DNA of 64,000 nucleotides from Trichopria drosophilae. Lineage: Eukaryota; Arthropoda; Insecta; Hymenoptera; Diapriidae. Below are positions 41,981 through 53,430 of the stretch, piece after piece. The stretch spans positions 26,957,501 through 27,021,500 of the forward strand of contig CM059586.1 in assembly GCA_030407085.1 (NCBI GenBank), in the 5' to 3' direction. Under the pieces are notes generated by a model that worked only from the letters and a program-made list of their open reading frames with translations, had not been told where the DNA came from and ran no database searches. Numbering within the stretch: the stretch's first letter is position 1; every line of letters starts with the position of its first letter. Both the position numbers and the translations under genes were made by a program.

Positions 41981-44900
41981 ATTAGAGTCATATTTAGAAA
42001 TCTTAAAGTCCCTATCATTAATTCTAGGTTAACCATGATAAATCTTATTATGTAATTGGCAGTTTACTTATTCAACGAAAAAAAAAACAATGAGCGTGGT
42101 GTTCGTACTTGAAAGATTATTATTTTCCGGTGCTTTTTAACTCTTTAAATATGAAAATATTGTTAAATATGCACATTTTTACCGTATAAGCTACTAAAAC
42201 ATTAAAATACCCTCTCTTCTCACAGCTACGGCTTCTGACGCCACTTACCCGCCAATTTTTGTCCCGTGCGGGAGTCTTCCATTATATATTGGGGTATTCC
42301 ATGTAAAAAAAGCCACTTTTATTGCCGTATTTATTAATTTTTATATTGGTATAAATAAAAACTCGTATATCAAAATGTAAAAGAAAATTCGTTCATATAC
42401 GATAAGAATTGACGAACTTATGATCAATTATACTTTGCACGCAGTAGACTTCTGAAGTGTATGCCGTCTTCGGGCTATTCAGGGGCCTTCTTTTTCGACA
42501 TTTCTTTTTAAACGCATTTTTAATAGATCAAATCTTTTCATTCCATATTTTTTTCAATATCATCACTTTCTCTGTAAGTTATAATAATGTTCTGAGATTT
42601 TTGACTGGCCAAAAGTGTTAAAATAAAAATTTAAAACGATTTTTCACGATGATATTCAACGCACAATAAAAAATATTTCTACGAGGGAAGCCCGAGAAAA
42701 AAATCTGCAAAATTTATATTTAAACAAATCTTTTCTAACTACCCGTATTAACGAAAAATTAACCAGAAAAGGCAATGTTGAAAATTTGAAAAAATGATAA
42801 AATAATATACTACCAACATTTTTTTGTGGAGTAATAAAAATTAACATGTACATACCTGAATGATAATATGTGATGAATATAAAAATTAAAACTTTTTGTT
42901 TAGTTGTAAATAATAAATAAATTTAAATATCATGACTACACTCTTCGGTTATAAGAAGAAATCAGTTTTGTTATCAGAAACAGATTGTTAGAATAAGGTA
43001 AACTTGTTCTCTATGAATTCCAAGTATTTCAAATATTTACTGCATACTGCAATAAACAGCCTATTCGATTACAATTACTTTGCATATTCCCATACAAATT
43101 TAATAAAAACATAAAACTAGAAATCTGTATATTCGGTTTTCAGGCGGTCTTAAAAATTCAAACATCAATCAGTCCTATTATAATAGATTTTAACAATTTA
43201 CGTCTAATATATCAAGAATTGTATTGAAATGATAAGTTATGATATTGTATTTCAATAAACTTACAAGTGATATCAGAGAATACAATTATTTAAAATGTAA
43301 GAATTTTGAACTATCGGGACGTTGGGGTGCGCTAACGTATGAGGCGTGAAATGACGTTATACTTGAATTAGGCGTTGACGTTTCATCTTAGGATATTGTG
43401 CCATGTACGATTGATGAAGCTTTCAAGCACGCGTTTTACCCACAACACATTCAGAATAATAAATTAATTAAAAGATGTTTATTAGATAATAAGTTAAGAG
43501 AAAATATGACAAGTCAAAATGTTGCGGCGAATGGGGTATCCATATTACATCCCTGTAAGGAACGTTCAGACATAGAAAAAGTATCGTTAACGGAACTATT
43601 TTACAAAAAAAAATTAATTATTTATGCAGTAAAAAAACGTTGATATTCGTCTGTGTACTGTTTTCTGATGGTCTTACGAACAGCGAGCTGCTGCTTGAAA
43701 ACAAAATCGAAAAATTGTTCACCGGACGGGGATCGAACTCATGACCTATTTGTTGACCGGCTTTCTTGGGTTTTTGTTTTTTCTTCAGAAACATGGAAAA
43801 GAGATTTTTTCTGAAATAATATGAGAATTAAACCCTTGGGTAGTTTGATATGCATATATTTACTGATTTTTCACAATTTCAGTTTCTGCTTACGAGAAAA
43901 CAAGAACCAATGGAACAAACCGGATTCTCAAAAACATCGATAAATGTTTAGTAACTTGAAATTTATGGGACATTTCACAATTTAAAAAAATATCCAAGAC
44001 ATGTATTTTATCGGAAAAAAATTAATTTTTCGAAAAATAATAATACCCCCTTCCTTAACTTTCCCCATTAGATGGTGATTTTACGTTAAAAAAAGTCTAA
44101 ATTGTCTTACATGGTGATTGACGATACTTTTTTCGAATTCCGGTTATAGGAAGCAGAAAGTATAAGTAGTCTCTTCCGGTTGTTCTAGTTGAAATTATTC
44201 GAAATTCTTCTTAACAGTTTTCAGGTAATTCTAATAGTTTTTTCTGCTACGCTTTACAAGAAATTTTTTAATGATAATATCAAGGCAAGAATATCTTACT
44301 TCATATATTTGTTAGTAAATACAATTTTTCAAATCTTTAAACTTTTAGTTTACAACGGCTGTTGACCAATACTGAGTTTCTTGACCTTCTCTGCCGTTAA
44401 CAACACATAACATTTTAAATCGATGTGTTTCCTATTTACAAAATGTGATCATTATATGATAAGAAATTAACGAAAAACTGATTTTGTATATGAATTGCGT
44501 GACGCGGCAGTTTTCTTCCAGAATCTTCGATCGATATTCTTCCGGTCGAGAGAGGGGGGAAGTACAATTTATACAACAAAAAATTGTAGTAAATATTTTC
44601 CGGTTATAATCACAAAAAGAAAAAAAATAACTAGAAATTTCTTTACCAAACACTTCTGGAACTATTGACTATATTTTCGTTTAGTGGTTTCTCGTTTATT
44701 CAGTTTTTGAAACCAAAAATAATACAATAATATAATTACTTGATGTTTTTAAAAGGGGATATTCTTTGTCTAATGTAAAGTATCTTCATTGTTGAAAGTA
44801 ACTTCAATATTCTTGATTTGACGGAGTTGTGGATAAGGCGGGAAAGTTTTCGACAAAAAATGTATGTTGATAGAAATATATATCATATGTTTTCTTTACA

Positions 44901-45650
44901 GCATACTTTATTAACATATTTGTTAATATTTGTCTTGTGGAAATTAAAATTACACTCGATTACACTGCATTGCGTTGTGAAAACAAACCTCGATTCGGAC
45001 CAAATGTTGATGAATGCGACCTTGAATAGGACTCACGCACATGGTAAACATTCAACTCTCTTCTGGCTTCATATTTAATGCAACAGATTTTTTTATTTTA
45101 AATGTTTATTCACATTGAAAATTATTATTTTTCAAATGCGGTTATGGATATTAGGAAAACCCATGCGATAATGAATATTAACGAAAAATAGTATATGATA
45201 CGAGTGCGGAGTGATAACTAATCAACACAGTGATACGTGCTTTGAATCTAATACTCGTTCAGTTATCACTAATTTTCAACACTGTTATTATAATGCACAA
45301 CTCTTTAATTTCAATAATCTTCAAGTTTCTAGGCTCATTTGTCTAAAGCCGATAAGTTCCAACATTGTTTCAACAGGTTCATATAAATTATTTTGCTTAA
45401 GCATTTTAATTTGTGTTGCTGTTTATGTTATTCTTAAGGCATTTAAATAAACCATTTGCGTATTTACTTAGTATTTATTTAATATTTAAACTGGTTAATT
45501 GCTAAACAAAATGTTCTAATTTACAGTCTGGAAATGAAACTGTATATGGATAACGGTCCACTAATATTATAATTTTGGACTTTCAAACGCAATTTTACAA
45601 ACAGTTCATATCTTGGAAAGTACAAACGTGATATAAGAAGTGGAAAAAAA
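41981..45650. other. A+T-rich stretch, no gene seen
   Basis: No recognisable gene. Short frames at 43398-43643 (+) and 44818-45078 (+) have no known motif. A tRNA-like 3' half is listed separately at 43727. Confidence 0.5.
43727..43775 (-). repeat. B-box-containing SINE-like fragment, minus strand
   Basis: On the minus strand AGGTCATGAGTTCGATCCCC is a good tRNA T-arm/B-box, followed by GTCCGGTGAACAATTTTTCG. The A-box half is missing. The downstream sequence parallels 31118-31160, so both may be copies of one tRNA-derived SINE. Confidence 0.45.
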
Positions 45651-45657
45651 ACATTTA

Positions 45658-45905
45658 CAGTAGACTCCCGGTAGATTTGCCCGATCGGTTTCTCGCCTTC
45701 CCCTCCCGTCTTCTTAGATTTGTCAAAAGATAAGGGTGCCGCTTCTTCCACTCTCCTCAGTCTTGTTACGTTCGCGACGTCACAGCAGGACTTTCCGCAA
45801 GGTGGGGGGAAAGGAGAGCACGACAGACAAATATAATGATATAGTACTACGCAAATATGCTGGGACGTAAATATAGCAAGAAGCAAATACACCGGGACTC
45901 TACTG
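45658..45905 (-). mobile_element. pogo/Tigger-like MITE, copy 2
   Basis: The left end is CAGTAGACTCCCGGTAGATT and the right end, reverse-read, is CAGTAGAGTCCCGGTGTATT. TA lies at 45656-45657 and 45906-45907. On the minus strand GTCCTGCTGTGACGTCGCGA and ACTGAGGAGAGTGGAAGA match the element at 8973-9221. At 248 bp it is non-coding and needs a transposase from elsewhere. Confidence 0.85.
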
Positions 45906-46023
45906 TATGTGAAAACCCCGCGAAAAAGACTCATTTTTTAATTTTTGACCTTCAAAATGACCATGAAAGTTAATCCTATAGAAAACTATTGATTTGTGGG
46001 AGAGAGAGACAAAGTAAAACCTG

Positions 46024-46553
46024 ATGATATTAAAACCGCAAATGTTATTACGGGCACGGGAAGATATTTTGCAGCAAATGCAAATATTGGGATTAGATCT
46101 TGATTATTATAGTAGAATTACGAACTTCTACTTGTCAAAGGTGAACGATATCCAAAGTCTCATCGATATCATTTCTGATGCTAGCTTTAGAGGTATCCCT
46201 GTTTAAAATTGACAATGCAAGTAATATTTCATATATGGAAATTTCGATCCCTAATCGTGAAATCACTTTCATTAAGTTATGCTTGCAGTCAATTAAGTGT
46301 TTATCCTGGATTTGGCAAACTTTGTGTTGGTGATGAACAATGGCCGAGTTGTTACTACTTGATGGATTTTGATCTACACGCTGGTCACTTTTGTATTTAC
46401 CTCACTCTTTTTCCCTTGATCACAGTTGAAAGCTTTTATAATAAAGACCGATATGTGGGGTCCATATTACGTAATGGATTCGCAACTATTTATTTCAGTA
46501 TAAGGGTGTTTAACCCTTTCCCTACTTTGACATTAGCAGCTAAGAAGGTCTAA
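46024..46553 (+). other. Two adjacent open frames, unrecognised
   Basis: 46024-46206 encodes 60 residues (for example EDILQQMQILGLDLDYYSR), and 46209-46553 encodes 114 residues in another frame. Neither matches a family I know. The composition is less extreme than the neighbours, and a frameshifted relic of one gene is possible, but I see no motif or splice pattern to support it. Confidence 0.15.
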
Positions 46554-46737
46554 AGCTGCATCTGTCATTGCGATTTTTTCAGTGGATTTTTGAAAGAATT
46601 AGGTTTATTTCAGCGTGTAAATCTTTATTGTCATACACCAATTATTTAATTCTAGGAGTCAATTGTGAAAATGATGACGATCTGTTTAGGAACAAATCAT
46701 TCACTATTTTGTTGTTTGCTCTGTGATTAGCCACTTT

Positions 46738-47367
46738 TCAAGTTATTCTCGAATTCGAGCGACTTTGGAAGTCTGGGAAAAAAATTGTGAAGGTGACAAC
46801 ATCCGGTGGTGAAACTGGAAACATATCTGGATCTCGTTTGAAGTTGCGCTCGACTGCGTCGTTTGCGACAATAGGCTGAAAAAATCTGCAACAATGCCAG
46901 CCGTGATAAAGGCGACGCGAGGGGTAGGTCGGGATTCGACGTCCGTCGCGACAGCCACTAGGGTCGCACTGACGTCGTAGGCCTACGCCGAAGATGACGC
47001 TTTTGTTCAAAGCATGAAACACAGATCTGCACTAACCCTCCGGGCTCGTTCGCTGAATATTTTAGGGTGCAATTCCGACCCTCGTTGCTTCAGCCCCACA
47101 CTTCGCCGAGAGCGGACAACGAAATTAGTGGCTCTGCCAGAGAGGACTATGTGTGTACCTCAGCACCCCTCTTGCCCGGCAAGCATCGGTCTAACTACAA
47201 CAATGCGTTTAATATGTATGAGATTGCTCCGCGAAAGTAAACAGGCGTCGCCCGTCGAAGCAAAAATTGCGACTTATGGCATACGGATTAAGCCAGGAAT
47301 TTTTTCATTAAGACGTTCGGAGGCAAGGTTCTGCGGGCTCCCGATCGCCTTTGACGGCGACGTGTGA
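46738..47367. other. G+C-richer island, unexplained
   Basis: Open frames overlap on both strands (47022-46738 minus, 47014-47367 plus), as expected from composition. Words such as CCTCCGGGCTCG, CGACGTCCGTCGCG and GACGGCGACG mark CpG richness. The ends AGCCACTTTTCAAG (46730) and CTGAAAAGTGGTC (47371) form a possible short inverted repeat around the island, so an inserted element is conceivable. No protein family is recognised. Confidence 0.35.
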
Positions 47368-47369
47368 TT

Positions 47370-48915
47370 CCTGAAAAGTGGTCATTTTTTAAACCGAATT
47401 CCAATAAAAAAAAGGAATGCGTATTAAAAGATTCGCCCTCGAGCAGAAACTCCTGCGTCCTAAAGTTTAAGATTATCTGGAAATTTCAAAAGCATTTAGA
47501 GAAGACGTGGCGTGGTTGTAAAAAATATAAGTTGGGACACCACTGAATAATAACACGATCTTTTATGAAATTATACGTAAAAAAGAATCGAATATTTCTG
47601 CTATAAGAAACGTTGTTTTGTGCATTGTTTTTATCAGAATTAATTTGTCTAACGAATTTTCACATCTGTTAATTGGACGAATGAATACGTTGTGCAAAAA
47701 GTATACTAAATAAGACAAATAATTCTTTATTGTAAAGGGACTTTTTATAGTTGAGATATTTGAATATGAAAACTTCATCAATATTTTAGAGGGCCATGAT
47801 TTTTTGTGTGGAAAAATCTTACTTTTAAGAAATTTCCATATAATAAAACCACTTAATTCTAATGGTTAAGAAATTTAAGTAAGGAGATTACTATTGTAAT
47901 GTTTTTATTAATAGTTACTAATTAAAGTTGTTAAAATTCAATTCGATCAAGACAATTTCGGTCGTAACCTAACCTCAAACAACTGTGAATTTCGTACTTA
48001 TACTTCGTCCACTGAGAGAAATGTTATAGGAAGTTATCAAAAAAAAAAAATGGTTTTTTAAGAATTTGAGGTCATACATGAAACAATCGTCACTTTTGGG
48101 AATACATATCACCCTGATAGAGATGGTCATGAGATATTGAAAATTATTCTAGATTTTTTTGATTTGATTAGAAACCAGTTTTATCATAGAAATCCTACTA
48201 AAAATGACCTGAATTCTGGTGTAAATCTACCGAGATGCGAAAAAAAAACAAAACGACGGAAGAGACGTTTCAATAATAATTTTCTCTGCTACTACGAAAG
48301 TAATAATTTTTTCAAACGCCATTTATTATATACTTGTATACGCTCTTTCATTATCTGCCAGTAGAATTGCAAAAAAGTTAATTTTCAATAAGTTACGGCC
48401 ATTTAAACGAAAAAAAAACACATTTTCGACAATGTTGTTTGGAACATTATTGTACAAACGTACAACGTGTTTTCATGAAGTTTGACACTATATTTTAGCA
48501 TTTAAACTCCACGAGAAAAAATGTTGTAATGATATAAATGTAAAAAATTGAGTATATATAAAAAAAATTTGACGCATAGAATGCGTAACTATAAAAAGGA
48601 TTTACATTGGAAGATAAATAGGGGCATATTCAGCGAATCGAAAAACGCCAAACACGCTGCTAAACAAACTGCTAGTCAAATGAACGAACCCGTTAGAATT
48701 TTGAATTCATTCACTCGGTACCAATAACTCTGGCAATGTTATGCACTTAATTAAAGTAATTTTATACACTTCGTAAGCTTCCAATACGTTTACAACTTAA
48801 TCACAAAGTACATCGGTGCCAGTCGTTACGAGTAATGGCAGCTGATAGCGATGAAATACAGTGAGTATATTTTGAAAATAATTAATTTTGTCTCGGATGG
48901 TTACCTGTTATATGA
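47370..48915. other. A+T-rich stretch, no gene seen
   Basis: No gene is recognised. CCACTGAGAGAAATGTT at about 48010 matches the terminal motif of the CACTGAGAGAAA elements, but no partner end was found nearby. Confidence 0.5.
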
Positions 48916-48919
48916 TTTT

Positions 48920-49310
48920 ACGAATTCGTAATAGTGACAGCGAAAATCCTTGTATAGTAGTTTTCATGAAAATTGAATACTGTTAAAATATTTTGGTCGC
49001 CATATTGGATCTACCATTTTGAATTTTCGAAATCGTATAATGAATTCGTAATCAGCGACCCCAAAAACCCCTGTACACTAATTTTCATTAAAATTATTAG
49101 AAAAGTTTGATTCCCATATTGGATCAGCCATTTTGAATTTTAGAAATCTGACTGCATATTCGGGTTCAAGGACCTCAGAAACATGCATATAAGGAGTTTC
49201 AAGAAAATTTGTTTAGCCATTTGCTTTAGGCAATCATTGCAAAATTTTCCTATCCAAATAAGAGGTTAAGACCGCCATCTTCAATCAGCTATTTTGAATT
49301 TCGTCTTACT
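48920..49310 (+). repeat. Degenerate tandem repeat, units of ~115-155 bp
   Basis: Three successive units share the order: AATTCGTAATCAGCGACCCC, then AAAACCCCTGTA, then TTTTCATTAAAAT, then GCCATATTGGATCAGCCATT, then TTGAATTTT. They are centred at about 48980, 49100 and 49230. A further partial unit, CATATTGGATACACCATTTT, lies at about 49668. Single diverged pieces occur at 1-70, about 59680-59730 (minus) and about 63440-63645. It is a dispersed repeat with local tandem expansion and no coding capacity. Confidence 0.65.
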
Positions 49311-51050
49311 AACGGTCCTATCTTTTAGTATAACTATTTATGCCACCAAATACAGAAATTTAATTCGATCAGAATACGGATTCCTGCTGAAAAACACAAT
49401 TATTTGAAAAGAATTCCTCAAAATTCGCGACTTTTTTACGTTTAAGCCGCCATTGTAAAAAAATCGCGATATATAGCGCCAATCTAAAACCGGATTTGGA
49501 AAGATGAGGAAAAAATACAAAAGACATGATTATTCCAAGAATGATTAATTGATTCTTCCTCTAAAAACGATCGCCGTGAACTAAAGGTAAAATTTAGGGC
49601 ATTTCAGGAAGAAACGGGTTAAGAGATTTTAGTGGTTCTTGCAAGAAATAATACCATTTTTGCGACATATTGGATACACCATTTTTAATTTTCAAAAACT
49701 AATAATCCAGTTAGATTTTTTGTAAAATAGCCAAATTATTTTTTTTCCAAATTTTATAAATATTTAAAACTTATTATTGACAACAAACTGTTATTCAAAT
49801 TGCCGAAAATTATCATTATTAATTACTTTTAGCGAGAAATACGCAAAAATCACGAACCGGTAGGACAATAAACCATTAACAAAAAGCATTTGCAATAGTT
49901 ACATTGCAAGTAATTACTGGCCCGCATGAAATATTTACTTTACTTAATTAAAATTATCAATAAAAGCTTTTTACTTGACCCTCATAATTATTTTCTTAAA
50001 TTCAGCCTTTGATGTGTATCTAGCTTTCTTCAGTCATGCAAAACGATTGAAATTGAATACTAGAGGGGTTTCAGGGATGTAATCATATCTGATTTCTAAT
50101 TGTGAAAAATCAAAATGACGTATCTAATAAGGCAGGTGAAATTCGTAAACAAGTACTGAAATGAACTATGGTATTTTCAAAATTTTCATAATTTTCAAAT
50201 TCTCATTTTGAATTGATATGAACTAATTCGTAATGGATGACTCCAGTATCTTCAAAATATGTAACGAGTTTTCAAAATTCCATTCGCTATATCTTGAATT
50301 TTGAAAATACAAGTAGAGTTTCATATTTAATAACTATAAAAACACTTAGTAAACATTTAAAATGTTTAAGAAAATCGAATAACAAAATTTTTTATAATTT
50401 AATAAAAAACACATTTTCAAATACTAGGTAGTAATATGTTAATGAAGACCAATTTCATAACTACTAGATATGGCAAATGTTTTTAAATTTAATTCTTATA
50501 AATAAAATTAAGAGGTGAAAAACATTTAAAAAAAAAAGGAAAAATGCTTCAATGGGTTAAGCATTAAGTTTTTGAACCATGAACATATTTTTTAACTATT
50601 AAAATCATTTATTTTATTCCAGTAAATAATTTGTAATAAATAAATATATTATTGCAACTAGTAATTTGCTAGTGTACGGATTACAATAGTTTAAAAAATT
50701 TATAACATTTTTATCGTTGCTAATAGTTAATTTTACCTATGTTTGAAAATGGCCTATCAGTCAAGTACGTTGAAGTACATCTCTGTATTATGATCATTAA
50801 AAAATATCAAAAAAAGGGAAACTCAGAAACAGTAAACCACCCCAATTTAAAATATGTATTTCCTTTCCAAGAAAGAATTATTATCATTATTTGCGAGTGC
50901 GCAGAGAAAACAAAATGGATGGTAGAAGCATTTCATAATACGAGTAGAAAGTAATTAATATTATACCGTTTTTCCAATAAATCAGAAAATATTTTTCGAT
51001 CTACTATTTCCTCATATTTCAAAATAGTAAATTATTATTGTTGTCGAACC
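49311..51050. other. A+T-rich stretch, no gene seen
   Basis: Apart from the partial repeat unit near 49668, nothing is recognisable. Confidence 0.5.
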
Positions 51051-51051
51051 A

Positions 51052-51312
51052 CACAGAGAGAAAAAAGTGTTAATGGAACCACGAAAAAATAGTAGAATCG
51101 ATTGTATGCTCTGTCATCAGTAGAATTAACTATATGTAAGGTTAGGGTTGATATTTGAGGTTATGTACGAACGATTTAACAATCGGAAAATAGTAAATGG
51201 AACAATTTTATTGTACCGTTCACCATGGAAATAGTTATGCAACAACTGTTTGCATTTACGCGTTTTACTATATCAAAAGGTTCAGTTAACTGTTTCTTTT
51301 CTTTCTCTGCAG
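51052..51312. mobile_element. CAGAGAGAAAA-ended element
   Basis: The left end CACAGAGAGAAAAAAGTGTT, then AATGGAACC, then AATAGTAGAATCG, pairs with the right end, reverse-read TACTGCAGAGAAAGAAAAGA, then CAGTTAACTGAACC, then ATAGTAAAACG. The word style (AGTTAA, AATAGT) and termini are like those at 18668 and 19864. 261 bp, non-coding. Confidence 0.55.
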
Positions 51313-52555
51313 TACGATGAAATGACTTATGTATTTATAATAAATGACCAAAAACATCCCCGGGAGGTGCAGACAAAATCTTTCGTCCGTGTGTTTTCGT
51401 GATACGGAGAAATGCCAATGTAAAGGAATTATTGGAATTGTGGTCACTCGGTACATTTTGAAAAATTCAAGGTATTCCACACAAAAGGCACGCTTCAAGG
51501 GTTATTTCGTAGTCTTCACAATATGTTGCAGACGAAGAAGCAGCAGATTAAAATTTTTCAGAACTTATCGGAAGAAATTTATCGAATACATAACCTTGAA
51601 TGTTAAACACCGCAGTGCCATAATTAAATGGTAATTTCAAATATTCTGAATAGTAAAATAGTGCGGTAATGCATTTCATAACCTCTTTTTATAGTAATCA
51701 TAACCATTACAAGAAGGGAGGAAGAGAGGGACATTTGGAGGCCAGTCTGTAAAACAACTTTTTGTAAGTTGTGGAACGCCTTTAGGAAATCGTACTTGGT
51801 TGTTTGCTTTGTATTTTTTATTTTGTTGGCCAATAATGACAATTCATTATTATTATTGTTATTATCACATGGTACGTTTTAAGATATTCATTATAAGAAT
51901 AACATCATTTTCATATGGTGCCATTAACTTTTCTTTCTATCTATCTATCAACCAAGGCTGAAGAATAAAAAAAAAATCGAACTCGACCACACTTAACCTG
52001 AGGAATGTCAAGCACCTAAAGTGTCGAAGGAATCGATAAATAACCGATTTAACATGTCCTTTTTGGAGAAAGGTGATTGTGACGAATATGCTTTAAAAAA
52101 TATACGAGCTGTGGACGAGGGTGAAAGGACCATACAGGAGAATAAGAGAGAGAAAATCGATAGGGACGTACATGGGCAAGAGAAAGAATGAAGAAACCAA
52201 GATAAGGAGAGCTTGCAAAATGGTGTCGGGCTGGAGGGGATAATAAGGAGCAGGTGGTGGCGCGTGCTCAGCTGTACTTTGATCACCGTACCACGTGGTC
52301 CTATGAGGGGAAGAAACGAAGACTGAAGCTGTCTCAAGATTGCAGGATGCATACACATACATATACATATTTGGTAACTAAAGTGTTGATAATGATTTAA
52401 ACGACAGGTTTAAGTCATTTCGGACGATAATTAAAATAAGAAATTTTGATGGATTAAAAAATATTATTTAGTTTCAATAATAGTATAATTACATAAACTA
52501 TTGAAAAATTAAGCAATTGCGTCTAACATATTCTAGTAATAGGCAAGGACACTTT
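51313..52555. other. No gene seen
   Basis: Overlapping frames occur on both strands. The minus-strand frames at 52008-52368 are serine- and proline-rich, without a known motif. Confidence 0.5.
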
Positions 52556-52557
52556 TT

Positions 52558-53430
52558 ACACTTCAATTTCAATTAAGTATTTCGTATGAATATCGAACAT
52601 CAACAAAATTGAAAGGTATGTATCGTACTATTTTCAAGGTTGCTCTTTTCAATGGCTTTGTCAAAATTGAGCTATCGGAATTAGAAAATTAAATATAGCG
52701 ATTTAAATGTAAAAAACCGCAAAAAATCGGTTTGAATAAAGCATTTTTTTCTCATCGAAAGAGTATTTTCGATCACAATATTCCTTCACTAAAGGTGAAG
52801 AAAATAGTTGTAGTATTAAGATATATTTTTAAAATATTAACAAAATAACATCGTGATCATAAAATGGCGATGGTAGTGAGTAATTTTTTTTTAAAAAACA
52901 TTTTTCATCAACTCTATAAACTTAAGACAACATTTTGTATGAATAAAAATGTCTTAGAATGTATCAAAGAGAGTGCCCACAGTTTTTCAGAATATATTGA
53001 TATCATTTTTTTTAATTTTCGAATAAACCAAATTTTTAAAATAGGCATTTAATACATCTGAAAAATTTTTAGCGTATTCTTTGACAAATTCTCAGATAAT
53101 TTTGTTCTCAGGAAATTATGTCTAAAGTGTACAGTTTTCGACAAAAGAAAGTATTATTGAAATCTAGAAATGATTAATAATTTTGTTTCTCAAACTTTAG
53201 AGAAAATCTTCTTAGAACAAAAAATTTAGAATTAGTCAAAGATTACTCTCAATGTTTTTCAGATTTTTTAACATTTTCACAATTTCGATTTTCTTGATTT
53301 TCGAAAAATAACAAATTGTATCAACACATTCTGAAAAAACTTGAGAATATTCTTTGACACATTCTAAGACACGTTTGTTCTCACAACATACTTTGCAGCT
53401 TCTGTCAGGCATGGAGTTCAGAGTTCACTA
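52558..53430. mobile_element. Foldback element related to 16.1-17.3 kb
   Basis: 52558-52690 (CACTTCAATTTCAATTAAGT, then AAAATTGAAAGGTATG, then AAGGTTGCTCTTTTCAA, then TGTCAAAATTGAGC) matches the arms of the element at 16125-17295. From 52951 to 53382 nested inverted words pair about a centre near 53165, for example TGTCTTAGAATGTATCAAAG on the left against TGTCTTAGAATGTGTCAAAG reverse-read from the right. The outer right arm was not found, so this copy is truncated or rearranged. Confidence 0.6.
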
